Below, one piece after another: positions 52,368 through 60,639 of a DNA stretch of 64,000 nt. The position numbers and the translations under genes were made by a program. Each line of letters begins with the position of its first letter. Within the stretch, counting starts at the first letter, position 1. Below the pieces are notes generated by a model. It searched no databases, was not told where the DNA came from, and saw only the letters and a list, made by a program, of their open reading frames with translations. The stretch comes from Actinomycetota bacterium (GTDB lineage Bacteria; Actinomycetota; CADDZG01; WHSQ01), in assembly GCA_030446465.1 (NCBI GenBank), contig JAUJNI010000002.1:444963-508962 (forward strand), given 5' to 3'.

Positions 52368-52404
52368 CGTTATAGATTCGCCGGCGCCTCCCTCAATCTA
52401 GGGC

Positions 52405-53580
52405 ATGACCGGCATGGCAAGCGGCGTCGGGAGCGCCAATCCCGTGAATCCACAAGAGATAGTGATCCCTGCGGAGTTGCGTCCCTTGGATGGGCGGTTC
52501 GGTTCTGGTCCTTCCAAGGTGCGGCCCGAGGCGGTCGCGGCCCTTGCTCGCAGCGCCTCCGGCTATCTCGGCACCAGCCACAGGCAAGCCGGGGTCAGGT
52601 CCATGGTCGGGCGGCTGCGCACGGGTCTTCGCCAGCTCTTCTCGTTGCCCGAGGGATACGAGGTCGTGCTCGGCAACGGAGGGACTACCGTCTTCTGGGA
52701 CGCCATGGTCTTCTGTTTGATCGAGCGCAGGAGCCTGCACTACGTCTTCGGCGAGTTCTCCGCCAAGTGCGCCGAGGCAGCCCGGCGTGCGCCTCACCTG
52801 GACGATCCCCAGATCGTCGAGTCCCAGCCCGGGACGCGTCCGGGGTTCGTTGCCCCGGGTGACTGCGACCTCTGCGCGCTCACTCACAACGAGACCTCGA
52901 CCGGGGTGATGATGCCGGTGGAGCGCCCGGACACGGGGGCGCTGGTCGCCGTCGACGCCACTTCGGGGGCCGGGGGCCTGCCGGTGGACCCCAGGGCCTT
53001 CGACGTCTACTACTTCGCATTGCAGAAGAGCTTCGCGTCGGATGGTGGGCTGTGGGTGGCGCTGTGCTCCCCCGACGCGCTGGAACGGATCCAGGCCATC
53101 TCCCGCTCCGGGCGCTACATCCCGGCGTCCCTCGATCTCGGTGTCGCGCTGGAGCAATCGCGCCAGGACCAGACCTTGAACACGCCTGCCCTCGCCACGC
53201 TGTTTCTCGCGGTCGAGCAGATCGACTGGATCAACGACCAAGGGGGCCTCGAGTGGGCCGCCGCCCGCTGCGACCGTTCGGCAGAGATCGTTTACTCGTG
53301 GGCTGAGGGCTCCCCGCGGGCAGCCCCCTTTGTGACCGAGCCGGCCCACAGGAGTCGCGTGGTCGCGACCATCGACCTCGAGCCCCGGATAGAAGCCGCG
53401 GCGGTAACGAGGACACTGAGGGTGAACGGCATCCTCGACACCGAGCCGTACCGAAAGCTGGGACGGAATCAGCTGAGGATCGGAATGTATCCCGCGATCG
53501 AGCCGGACGACGTCGCGGCCCTCACCCGGTGCATCGATTACGTCATCGACACCCTCGAGTCCGCTCGGGGAGGGGACTGA
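52405..53580 (+). CDS. serC: Phosphoserine aminotransferase
   Basis: A 391-residue aminotransferase of the actinobacterial SerC type. PAELRPLDGRFGSGPSKVRP at the N-terminus, YLGTSHRQAGVRSMVGRLR, LGNGGTTVFWDAMVFCLIE, ALTHNETSTGVMMPVERP, and the PLP Lys in YYFALQKSFASDGGLWVAL are diagnostic. It converts 3-phosphohydroxypyruvate and glutamate to phosphoserine. ATG 52405 or 52414 may be the start. The next gene is serA, the enzyme just before it in serine synthesis. Confidence 0.95.
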   Translation: MTGMASGVGSANPVNPQEIVIPAELRPLDGRFGSGPSKVRPEAVAALARSASGYLGTSHRQAGVRSMVGRLRTGLRQLFSLPEGYEVVLGNGGTTVFWDAMVFCLIERRSLHYVFGEFSAKCAEAARRAPHLDDPQIVESQPGTRPGFVAPGDCDLCALTHNETSTGVMMPVERPDTGALVAVDATSGAGGLPVDPRAFDVYYFALQKSFASDGGLWVALCSPDALERIQAISRSGRYIPASLDLGVALEQSRQDQTLNTPALATLFLAVEQIDWINDQGGLEWAAARCDRSAEIVYSWAEGSPRAAPFVTEPAHRSRVVATIDLEPRIEAAAVTRTLRVNGILDTEPYRKLGRNQLRIGMYPAIEPDDVAALTRCIDYVIDTLESARGGD

Positions 53581-53588
53581 AGCCCCTG

Positions 53589-53594
53589 TACGAT
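53589..53594 (+). promoter_or_regulatory. Possible -10 box of serA
   Basis: TACGAT, eight bases, then ATG 53603; a start at or one base from the codon. Confidence 0.4.
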
Positions 53595-53602
53595 GGCCTC
53601 AG

Positions 53603-55186
53603 ATGAAGGTCCTCGTAACCGAGAAGTTGTCCACCGCCGGGCTAGAGCGTCTGCGTGAGAAGGTCGAGGTCGACCTCCGCCTGGGACTGTCCCCCGCGGA
53701 GCTCGCCGACGCCATCGAGGACTACGACGGTCTGATCGTTCGCTCGGCGACGACCGTGGACTCCCAGGTCATCGAGCGAGGCCCGAACCTCAAGGTCATC
53801 GGCAGGGCGGGAATCGGCCTGGACAACATCGACGTCGATGCCGCCACCTCGAACGGTGTCGTCGTAGTGAACGCCCCTCAGTCAAACGTTCTGTCTGCGG
53901 CCGAGCACACCATGGCGCTGCTGCTGGCTCAAGCCCGCCACATACCTCAGGCCCATGCCGCGCTGGTCGCGGGATCGTGGGCCAGGGAGCGCTATCAGGG
54001 GGTTGAGCTGCACGGAAAGACGCTCGGGATCGTCGGGCTCGGGCGGGTGGGCGCACTGGTCGCTCTAAGGGCGAGCGCCTTCGGCATGCGTCTGGTCGCC
54101 TACGACCCGTATATCGCCGCGTCGAGGGCGACCAACATGGGCATCGAGATGGTTAGTTCGGTCACCGAAGTCTGCGCTCAGGCGGACTTCCTCACGATTC
54201 ACCTCCCGAAGACCAAGGAGACGGTCGGCATCATCTCCAAGCGCGAGCTGAACGGCGCCAAGCCGGGCATCCGGATCGTCAACACCGCGCGCGGAGGGCT
54301 GATCGACGAGCAGGCACTTGTCGTCGCGTTGCAAGAAGGCCGCGTGGCCGGTGCCGCAGTCGACGTCTTCGAGGAGGAGCCCGTGACCGACCATCCTCTG
54401 TTTGGGATGGACGGTGTAGTGGTCACTCCTCACCTCGGCGCCTCGACCGCGGAGGCCCAGGACAAGGCGGGCATCGCCATCGCCGAGCAGGTCCTTCTTG
54501 CTCTCGGCGGCGAGTTTGTGCCCTACGCGGTGAACGTGGAAGTTGGGCCCGACATACCGGAAGTGGTTAGGAACTATTTGCGGTTGGCGGAGAGGCTGGG
54601 GCGAACCGCAGTTGCTCTCGCCGGGGGTGGCATCGAGCAGCTTCGGTTCGAGTACTACGGCGGAATCGCCGAGTACGACACCCGTGCGCTCACGCTGTCG
54701 GGCCTGAAGGGCGCGTTCTCGTCGGTAGTGCACGAGCCGGTCAGCTTCGTGAACGCCCCGCTCATCGCGAGAGAGCGAGGCATATCGGTGGAGGAGTCCA
54801 AGTCCTCCCAGAGCCTCGACTATGTGAGCTCGATCGAGGTGCGAGCCGAGTGCACGGACGAGACCGTCTCGGTCGCCGGCGTCCTGGTGGGAAAACGGGG
54901 CAGCGAACGGCTCGTGCGCATCTACGGATACGAGGTCGACATGGCGTTCTCTCCCATCATGCTGTTCTTCCGCTACGAGGACAGACCGGGGATCGTGGGA
55001 ACGGTTGGGACCCTTTTGGGCCAGGCGGGCGTCAACATCGCCAACATGCAGGTGGCGCGCCACACGGAAGGGGGCGAGGCGTTGATGGGCATGGCGGTGG
55101 ACTCCCCGGTCCCAGACGAGGTTTTGCGCCTCATCACGGAGAATGTGCAGGCGCGCGACACGCGTCTGATCGCGCTGGGGGACTAG
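53603..55186 (+). CDS. serA: D-3-phosphoglycerate dehydrogenase
   Basis: A 527-residue long-type PGDH. The N-terminal substrate and NAD domains have VIGRAGIGLDNIDVDAATSN, the cofactor loop LGIVGLGRVGALVALRA, TARGGLIDEQALV and HLGASTAEAQDKAG, with the catalytic Arg, Glu and His in place. An intervening domain (about residues 315-450) and a C-terminal ACT domain (DRPGIVGTVGTLLGQAGVNI ANM) follow, the latter usually binding serine for feedback control. It is the first step of serine synthesis, encoded right after serC. Confidence 0.96.
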   Translation: MKVLVTEKLSTAGLERLREKVEVDLRLGLSPAELADAIEDYDGLIVRSATTVDSQVIERGPNLKVIGRAGIGLDNIDVDAATSNGVVVVNAPQSNVLSAAEHTMALLLAQARHIPQAHAALVAGSWARERYQGVELHGKTLGIVGLGRVGALVALRASAFGMRLVAYDPYIAASRATNMGIEMVSSVTEVCAQADFLTIHLPKTKETVGIISKRELNGAKPGIRIVNTARGGLIDEQALVVALQEGRVAGAAVDVFEEEPVTDHPLFGMDGVVVTPHLGASTAEAQDKAGIAIAEQVLLALGGEFVPYAVNVEVGPDIPEVVRNYLRLAERLGRTAVALAGGGIEQLRFEYYGGIAEYDTRALTLSGLKGAFSSVVHEPVSFVNAPLIARERGISVEESKSSQSLDYVSSIEVRAECTDETVSVAGVLVGKRGSERLVRIYGYEVDMAFSPIMLFFRYEDRPGIVGTVGTLLGQAGVNIANMQVARHTEGGEALMGMAVDSPVPDEVLRLITENVQARDTRLIALGD

Positions 55187-55206
55187 GGAACCAAAGGAGA
55201 GCTGGG

Positions 55207-56121
55207 ATGCCACTGCAACCGGTTGACAAGGTATGGATGAACGGCAAGTTGATCGCCTGGGAAGACGCGACCGTTCACGTGCTGACGCACGCTCTGCACT
55301 ACGGCACCGGCGTGTTCGAGGGGATCCGTTGCTACGAGACGCCGCGGGGGCCCGCAGTCTTCCGGTTGCGCGATCACCTCGAGCGCATGGAGCGCTCGGC
55401 CAAGATCTTCTTGATGGAGATCCCTTACTCGGTGGACGAGCTGATAGCTGCGGTCCACGAGTTGATAAGCGTGAACGGTCTTAGCTCTTGCTATGTACGC
55501 CCGATCGCGTACAGGGGCTATGGCGAGATGGGCGTTAATCCCGAGGCGAACCCTGTGGACGTCTCCATTGCGGTGTGGCCCTGGGGCACCTATCTGGGGG
55601 CCGAGGCGCTCGAGCGCGGGGTCCGCATGACGATTTCGTCGTGGCGGCGGCAGGATCCGAACATCATTCCTCCCCAGGCAAAGGTGACGGGCGCTTACAT
55701 CAACTCTTCGATTGCCAAGTTGGAGGCGATCAGGGCCGGCTACGACGAGGCCATCATGCTGAACCCTCAGGGATTCGTGTCGGAGGCGACGGGTGAGAAC
55801 CTCTTCATCATCAAGGATGGCGAGATCTTCACCCCGCCGACTTCGGCAGGCCCCCTGCACGGAGTCACCAGGGACACCGTCATGAAGATCGCCGCCGACC
55901 ACGGGATGTCGGTGAAGGAACGGCAGATCACCAGGGCCGACCTCTACACGGCAGAAGAGATGTTCTGCACGGGTACCGCTGCAGAGGTCACTCCGGTACG
56001 AGAGATCGACGAGCGCGTCATAGGCGACCCCGGCCCGATCACCCAGACGATCCAGCAGAAGTACTTCTCGATCGTCAAAGGCGAGGACGAAAAATACTTC
56101 GACTGGCTCGACTTCGTATGA
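55207..56121 (+). CDS. ilvE: Branched-chain amino acid aminotransferase
   Basis: A 304-residue fold-IV PLP enzyme. VWMNGKLIAWEDATVHVLTH, LHYGTGVFEGIRCYETPRG, RPIAYRGYGEMGVNP, the PLP Lys in QAKVTGAYINSSIAKLEA, DEAIMLNPQGFVSEATGENLF and GTAAEVTPVREIDER are IlvE landmarks. It swaps amino groups between glutamate and the branched-chain oxo acids. AAAGGAG upstream supports ATG 55207; the frame stays open far upstream but that part is serA shadow. Confidence 0.95.
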   Translation: MPLQPVDKVWMNGKLIAWEDATVHVLTHALHYGTGVFEGIRCYETPRGPAVFRLRDHLERMERSAKIFLMEIPYSVDELIAAVHELISVNGLSSCYVRPIAYRGYGEMGVNPEANPVDVSIAVWPWGTYLGAEALERGVRMTISSWRRQDPNIIPPQAKVTGAYINSSIAKLEAIRAGYDEAIMLNPQGFVSEATGENLFIIKDGEIFTPPTSAGPLHGVTRDTVMKIAADHGMSVKERQITRADLYTAEEMFCTGTAAEVTPVREIDERVIGDPGPITQTIQQKYFSIVKGEDEKYFDWLDFV

Positions 56122-56167
56122 GCACCAACGGTTCTGGGGCTAACTCCAGTTCTCGAAGGTTGGCGGC

Positions 56168-56968
56168 GTGGCCACCAGCATGACGGTCTCCCTTTGTTAC
56201 TCGGTGCGGAGCGAACGCGGCCTCACCCGCGAGAACAACGAAGACGCGGCTTTCGCGGGGCCACGGTTGCTTGCGCTGGCCGACGGGATGGGCGGCGCCG
56301 CCGCCGGTGAGGTTGCTTCCTCGTTGGTCATCGCCGAGCTTGCGCCGCTGAACGACCGTCCCCCGGGCGACGACCTGCTCGGGGAGCTCCGCTCCGCCAC
56401 CCTTCGGGGCAACGCTGCCATTGCCAGGCATATCGCCGACCATCCCGACCGCAACGGCATGGGCACCACGCTCACCGCGCTGCTGTTCGCCGGCGAGAAC
56501 GTGGGTCTCGTGCACGTGGGGGATTCACGCGGCTATCTGCTCAGGGACGGATCTCTCAGCCAGATCACCAAGGACGAGACGCTGGTTCAGTCGCTCGTCG
56601 ACGACGGAGCGCTCACTCCGGAGCAGGCGTGGGCCCATCCGCACCGGTCCATGGTGCTGCGTGCGATAACAGGTCGCGAGCTGGACCCGGCGCTCACCAT
56701 GCGAGAGGCCGAGCCAGGTGATCGGTACCTGATCTGCTCGGACGGACTCTCCGACGTCGTTCCCGAGGAGGCGCTTGCCGAAGTGCTGCGTAATGTTCAG
56801 GACCCCCAGGTCTGCGTTCAGCAGCTGATCCGGCTCGCGCTGCGAGCCGAAAGTCAGGACAACATCACCTGCATAGTGGCGGATGTGGTCACGGGGGAGT
56901 CCGGCTACGACATACCGCTCGTCACCGGCGCAGCAGGGCACAAGGGCGAGCTGATCCGCCCGCAGTAG
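56168..56968 (+). CDS. PP2C-family protein serine/threonine phosphatase
   Basis: A 266-residue PP2C domain without membrane segment. Metal-site motifs are RTRENNEDA-like LTRENNEDAA, ALADGMGGAAAGEVASSL, GTTLTALLFAGENVGLVHVG and DSRGYLLRDG, then CSDGLSDVVPEEAL and SQDNITCIVAD. It looks like the soluble relative of PstP, which removes phosphate from Ser/Thr kinase targets; no kinase gene is visible nearby. GTG 56168 or ATG 56180 may be the start. Confidence 0.92.
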   Translation: MATSMTVSLCYSVRSERGLTRENNEDAAFAGPRLLALADGMGGAAAGEVASSLVIAELAPLNDRPPGDDLLGELRSATLRGNAAIARHIADHPDRNGMGTTLTALLFAGENVGLVHVGDSRGYLLRDGSLSQITKDETLVQSLVDDGALTPEQAWAHPHRSMVLRAITGRELDPALTMREAEPGDRYLICSDGLSDVVPEEALAEVLRNVQDPQVCVQQLIRLALRAESQDNITCIVADVVTGESGYDIPLVTGAAGHKGELIRPQ

Positions 56969-56983
56969 AGCCCGGGACTGACT

Positions 56984-57005
56984 TGCACATGCTAATGTAT
57001 GTGCA
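56984..57005. promoter_or_regulatory. Operator-like inverted repeat at the vapB start
   Basis: TGCACAT, eight bases, ATGTGCA. Inside it lies a -10 box TAATGT (56993-56998), six bases before ATG 57005. A repressor bound here would block the promoter and the start codon; antitoxins of this type usually repress their own operon, so this is a likely VapB site. Confidence 0.6.
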
Positions 57006-57250
57006 TGCTCTCCAGGCGTTTGCAGATCCTGATCGACGAAGCGCGCTACGAACGACTGGCGAAAACGGCGCAGGATCGCGGGGTCAGTGTTGCGCTCGTC
57101 ATAAGAGAAGCGATCGACCGCTCATTCCCACCACACGAAGAACGGCGAGCTCGGGCTGCCGCAGAGGTCCTCTCGGCTAAGCCCATGATGGCGCCTGAAC
57201 CAGAGGAGCTCCTGAAGGAGCTAGATCAGCTTCGGACTCATCGTCGTTGA
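57005..57250 (+). CDS. vapB: VapB-like antitoxin (ribbon-helix-helix)
   Basis: An 81-residue small basic protein MLSRRLQILIDEARYERLAK with VALVIREAIDRSF, the pattern of a ribbon-helix-helix DNA-binding N-terminus, and a tail rich in Glu and Leu that would wrap the toxin. ATG 57005 is preferred over ATG 56999 since it sits 6 bases after the -10 box. The last bases overlap the toxin start (57247). Together they form a type II toxin-antitoxin operon. Confidence 0.8.
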   Translation: MLSRRLQILIDEARYERLAKTAQDRGVSVALVIREAIDRSFPPHEERRARAAAEVLSAKPMMAPEPEELLKELDQLRTHRR

Positions 57251-57672
57251 TCGTCCTGGACACGACGGTTCTGGTCTACAGCGTGGGCAGCGACCACCCT
57301 CTGCGTGAGCCATGCCGGAGGATCGTTGAGTCAGTGGGCCACGGAGAGCTGACCGCCACTACATCGGCAGAAGTAATCCAAGAATTCGTTCACGTCCGCG
57401 CCAAGAGGCGACCCCGCCGGGATGCGGTGCAGCTCGGCGAAGCATTTGTGGACCTCCTGTCTCCTCTGTTGGAACTGAACGCCGCAGACTTGAGGAGCGG
57501 TCTCAGGCTCTTCCAAGCAAACCGAGGGCTGGGGGCTTTCGATGCCGTGCTTGCGGCGTCGGCCGTCGCACGGAATGCAGACGGCCTCGTTTCCGCCGAT
57601 GCGGCCTTCGGCATGGTTCGTGAACTGCGCCACATCGATCCGGCAAGTAAAGACCTCGACCAATTGCTATAG
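57247..57672 (+). CDS. vapC: PIN-domain ribonuclease toxin VapC
   Basis: A 141-residue PIN domain. Acidic metal ligands are seen at VLDTTVLVY (first Asp), TSAEVIQEFVHV (Glu), LGAFDAVLAASA (Asp) and LVSADAAFG (Asp). The protein should cut a specific RNA, often an initiator or other tRNA, when the antitoxin is lost. The TTG start overlaps the antitoxin stop (TTGA). Confidence 0.85.
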   Translation: MIVLDTTVLVYSVGSDHPLREPCRRIVESVGHGELTATTSAEVIQEFVHVRAKRRPRRDAVQLGEAFVDLLSPLLELNAADLRSGLRLFQANRGLGAFDAVLAASAVARNADGLVSADAAFGMVRELRHIDPASKDLDQLL

Positions 57673-57756
57673 ACGAGATTCGAGCATGTCGGGGCCTTCT
57701 TTCCGTGGGGAGCCTCGCATATAGAGAGGATGTCGGCGGAACGAAAGCGCGGGTTC

Positions 57757-57762
57757 TAGTCT
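57757..57762 (+). promoter_or_regulatory. -10 box of gltX, leaderless layout
   Basis: TAGTCT, six bases, then ATG 57769. It decides for this ATG rather than the GTG at 57766. Confidence 0.5.
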
Positions 57763-57768
57763 GGGGTG

Positions 57769-59208
57769 ATGAACGACACGGTTCGAGTTCGTATTGCCCC
57801 CGCCCCCAGCGGCTCCATCCACGTTGGCAACGCGCGATCGGCCCTCTATAACTGGCTCTTTGCTCGCCAGCACGGCGGAGTGTTCGTCTTGCGCGTCGAG
57901 GACACCGATCAAAAGCGAGTGACCGACGAGGCCTACGCCGCGGTCCTCGAGGATCTGCGCTGGCTGGGGTTGCAGTGGGACGAGGGGCCGGGGGCCGGAG
58001 GCGACTTCGGCCCCTATCGTCAGAGTGAACGACTCGGCCACTATGAGTCCGCGGCCCGCGACCTGATCGCACGCGGCCATGCGTACCCCTGCTACTGCAC
58101 TCAAGAGGAGCTCGCCGAGCGGCGCAAGCTCGCTCAGGCTGCAAAGAGGCCGCCGGGTTATGACGGCCATTGCCGCAGCCTCACCGACGAGGAATGCGCC
58201 GCTTACGAAGCCGAGGGCCGGGCCCCCGCAATCAGGTTCAGAGTGCCGGATGATGCGACCGTCGCGTTCGACGACGTCGTGCGGGGGACGGTCCCGACCC
58301 GCACCGAGCAGATCCCCGACTTCGTCATCCTGCGCAGCGACGGATCACCGACCTACATGCTTGCTGCGACGGTCGATGACATCGCCATGGACATCACCCA
58401 CATCATCAGGGGCGAGGACCTTCTTCCCGCGACTCCACGGCAGCTGCTCATGCGCGAGGCCATGGGCATAACCGAGGTACCCGTCTTCGGACACCTTCCC
58501 CTGCTCATATCACCGGACGGCAGGCCCCTCTCCAAGCGGTGGGGGGACGTCGCGGTCGACGCATACAGGCGGCAGGGATTCCTTCCCGAGGCGATGGTCA
58601 ACTATCTCGTTCTTCTGGGATGGAGCTACGACGACAGGACCAACGTCTTCTCGGTCGACGAGCTGATCGAGAAGTTCTCCCTCCAAAGGGTTGGAAAGAA
58701 CCCGGCGACCTTCGATGTCAACAAGCTCGAGTGGCTGAACGGCCATTACATCCGATCAAAGAGCGCAGGCGACCTCGCCGAGGAGCTGGTTCCCTTCTGC
58801 GTCGCCGCCGGCATCCCGGCGGACACGGACGAGGGCCGGGCGACGCTGCGAGCCGTTGCCCCCTTGGTGGTGGAGCGCCTCAAGAGGTTGTCCGAGGCCC
58901 CCCCAATGGTTCGCTTCCTGTTCGAAGAGGTCACCCCAGACGAGCGGGCAGCGAAGGTGCTGGAGGACCAGCGCGATTACCTCGTCGAGGTCGCCCAGGC
59001 CTTGGAACGTCTCGAGAAGTGGACCAGCGTGGCCATCGAGGAAGCGCTGAGGGCGCTCGCAGCGGGCCGCGGGCTGAAGCCCAAGCAAGCGTTCCAGCCG
59101 ATCCGAGCGGCGGTGACCGGAACGCTCGTGTCACCACCTCTGTTCGAGTCGCTCGAGCTCCTCGGCAAGAAGAGGACGTTGGCGCGCCTGAGCGCCGCCT
59201 CCAAGTAG
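57769..59208 (+). CDS. gltX: Glutamyl-tRNA synthetase
   Basis: A 479-residue class I synthetase. The HIGH-type motif is APAPSGSIHVGNARSALYNW, the KMSKS-type motif is PLLISPDGRPLSKRWG, and CYCTQEELAERR with the second zinc-like Cys/His region (GYDGHCR) lies between. HIIRGEDLLPATPRQLLM is the family's substrate loop. Since GatCAB is in the window and no GlnRS is seen, the enzyme may also load tRNA-Gln with Glu. It is followed directly by tRNA-Gln and tRNA-Glu genes. Confidence 0.95.
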   Translation: MNDTVRVRIAPAPSGSIHVGNARSALYNWLFARQHGGVFVLRVEDTDQKRVTDEAYAAVLEDLRWLGLQWDEGPGAGGDFGPYRQSERLGHYESAARDLIARGHAYPCYCTQEELAERRKLAQAAKRPPGYDGHCRSLTDEECAAYEAEGRAPAIRFRVPDDATVAFDDVVRGTVPTRTEQIPDFVILRSDGSPTYMLAATVDDIAMDITHIIRGEDLLPATPRQLLMREAMGITEVPVFGHLPLLISPDGRPLSKRWGDVAVDAYRRQGFLPEAMVNYLVLLGWSYDDRTNVFSVDELIEKFSLQRVGKNPATFDVNKLEWLNGHYIRSKSAGDLAEELVPFCVAAGIPADTDEGRATLRAVAPLVVERLKRLSEAPPMVRFLFEEVTPDERAAKVLEDQRDYLVEVAQALERLEKWTSVAIEEALRALAAGRGLKPKQAFQPIRAAVTGTLVSPPLFESLELLGKKRTLARLSAASK

Positions 59209-59265
59209 CCGGCTGGTATCCTCGGGCGCCGGCCTTGGTCTGCTCGAGCGAGTGGACGGGCACTG

Positions 59266-59338
59266 TGGGGCGTGGGGTAATCCGGCAGCCCGGCGGATTC
59301 TGGTTCCGCTAGTCCTGGTTCGAATCCAGGCGCCCCAG
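59266..59338 (+). tRNA. tRNA-Gln (anticodon CTG)
   Basis: TGGGGCG pairs with CGCCCCA to close the acceptor stem (discriminator G59338). The anticodon stem GCGGA/TCCGC holds the loop TTCTGGT with anticodon CTG. The T arm reads CTGGTTCGAATCCAG. CCA is not encoded. It reads CAG codons. Confidence 0.92.
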
Positions 59339-59384
59339 CTCCCTGGTGCCGGTGGTGCCGTAACCTAGGAACGAAAACCAGATT

Positions 59385-59459
59385 GGCCCGGTAGTCTAGT
59401 TGGCCGAGGACGCCGCCCTCTCAAGGCGGAGATCACGGGTTCGAATCCCGTCCGGGCTA
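59385..59459 (+). tRNA. tRNA-Glu (anticodon CTC)
   Basis: Acceptor GGCCCGG pairs with CCGGGCT (first pair G-U), discriminator A59459. The anticodon stem CCGCC/GGCGG holds the loop CTCTCAA with anticodon CTC; the T arm is CGGGTTCGAATCCCG. No CCA encoded. It reads GAG codons and sits 46 bases after tRNA-Gln. Confidence 0.93.
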
Positions 59460-59530
59460 CGGAAGAGCGAAGTGTTGCGTCCCAGGCATTCAACCTGCCG
59501 GACCGAAGCGTTGAAGCAAAGGAGCTGCTG

Positions 59531-59878
59531 GTGAACCCGACCGACCTCGTAGAGCGCCCCTATCTGAGAGACGACTTGCCCGACTTTCGCGCCGGTGACA
59601 CCGTCCGCGTTCACGTGCGCGTGGTAGAGGGTGAGCGCGAGCGCGTCCAGGTCTTCCAGGGGATCGTCATACGCAGGCGAGGAAGCCAGCTGTCGGAGAC
59701 CTTCACGGTACGAAAGCTCTCCTTCGGCGTGGGGGTGGAACGAACCTTTCCCATCCACTCTCCGATGATTGCCAAGGTCGAGGTCGCCACACTGGGAGAC
59801 GTCCGCCGCGCCAAGCTCTACTACCTTCGCTCGAGGGTCGGCAAGAAGGCCAAAGTCAAAGAGAAACGACTGTCGTAG
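59531..59878 (+). CDS. rplS: 50S ribosomal protein L19
   Basis: A 115-residue L19. [64 protein letters not shown] and [20 protein letters not shown] are the family sequence. L19 lies at the 30S-50S interface. GTG start with AAAGGAG six bases before. Its stop overlaps the next start (TAGTG). Confidence 0.97.
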   Translation: MNPTDLVERPYLRDDLPDFRAGDTVRVHVRVVEGERERVQVFQGIVIRRRGSQLSETFTVRKLSFGVGVERTFPIHSPMIAKVEVATLGDVRRAKLYYLRSRVGKKAKVKEKRLS

Positions 59879-60582
59879 TGGTGAAACGGGCCACCGCGGA
59901 ACCCTCCGGTTCCGGGCGTCGGCCGCTCCCTGACGGCGACGAGAAGCCCTCGACGGCGGAGCAACCGGCAAGAACCAAGCCCTCCGAGCGCAAGCCTTTC
60001 TGGCGAGAGCTTCCGGTGCTCATGGTCGCCGCCGTCGTCATTGCTCTGCTGATCAAGACCTTCCTGCTTCAGGCCTTCTACATCCCCTCGGAGTCGATGC
60101 TGCCGGCACTGAAGGTGGGAGATCGTGTCTTGGTCGAGAAGATCAGCTATCGCATTGGTGAGCCGCAAAGAGGCGACGTTGTCGTTTTCGAGAAGGACGT
60201 CGTGGTTCCAGGCCCCGATGACGATGCGGATGATTCGCTCTGGACCGACGTCGGCGATGCCTTCAGGGGTCTGTTCGGCTTTCCGACCGCAGGAGAGCAG
60301 GACTTCATCAAGCGGGTGATGGCCGTCGGGGGTGACACGATTCAGGGCAAGTCTGGCGCCGTCTTCGTCAACGGGCGGGAGGTGTCCGAGCCTTACCTCC
60401 CGGACGGCACCCAGACCCTGGACTTCGGGCCTGTCGAAGTGCCAGATGGCAAGATCTTCGTGATGGGGGACAACCGCGGGAACTCGGATGACTCACGACG
60501 CTTCGGCCCGGTTCCGGTCGACCGAGTGGTCGGGCACGCCTTCATCTTGATCTGGCCTCCTGCCGACTTCGGGACTCTCTAA
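59878..60582 (+). CDS. lepB: Signal peptidase I (first copy)
   Basis: A 234-residue type I signal peptidase. A polar N-terminus of about 40 residues, one membrane segment (LMVAAVVIALLIKTFLLQAF), then YIPSESMLPAL with the nucleophile Ser73, DRVLVEKISYRIGEPQRGDVV, the general base Lys145 in DFIKRVMAVGGD, and the box E MGDNRGNSDDSR. It cuts signal peptides at the outer face of the membrane. GTG 59878 or 59881 may be the start. A second, larger copy follows. Confidence 0.95.
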   Translation: MVKRATAEPSGSGRRPLPDGDEKPSTAEQPARTKPSERKPFWRELPVLMVAAVVIALLIKTFLLQAFYIPSESMLPALKVGDRVLVEKISYRIGEPQRGDVVVFEKDVVVPGPDDDADDSLWTDVGDAFRGLFGFPTAGEQDFIKRVMAVGGDTIQGKSGAVFVNGREVSEPYLPDGTQTLDFGPVEVPDGKIFVMGDNRGNSDDSRRFGPVPVDRVVGHAFILIWPPADFGTL

Positions 60583-60626
60583 CGCCGGTTTCGGAGCGGG
60601 CTGGCGGCAATTTGTCGCGTCTGCCT

Positions 60627-60632
60627 TAATGT
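60627..60632 (+). promoter_or_regulatory. -10 box of the second signal peptidase gene, leaderless layout
   Basis: TAATGT, seven bases, then ATG 60640. Confidence 0.5.
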
Positions 60633-60639
60633 TCCATTC

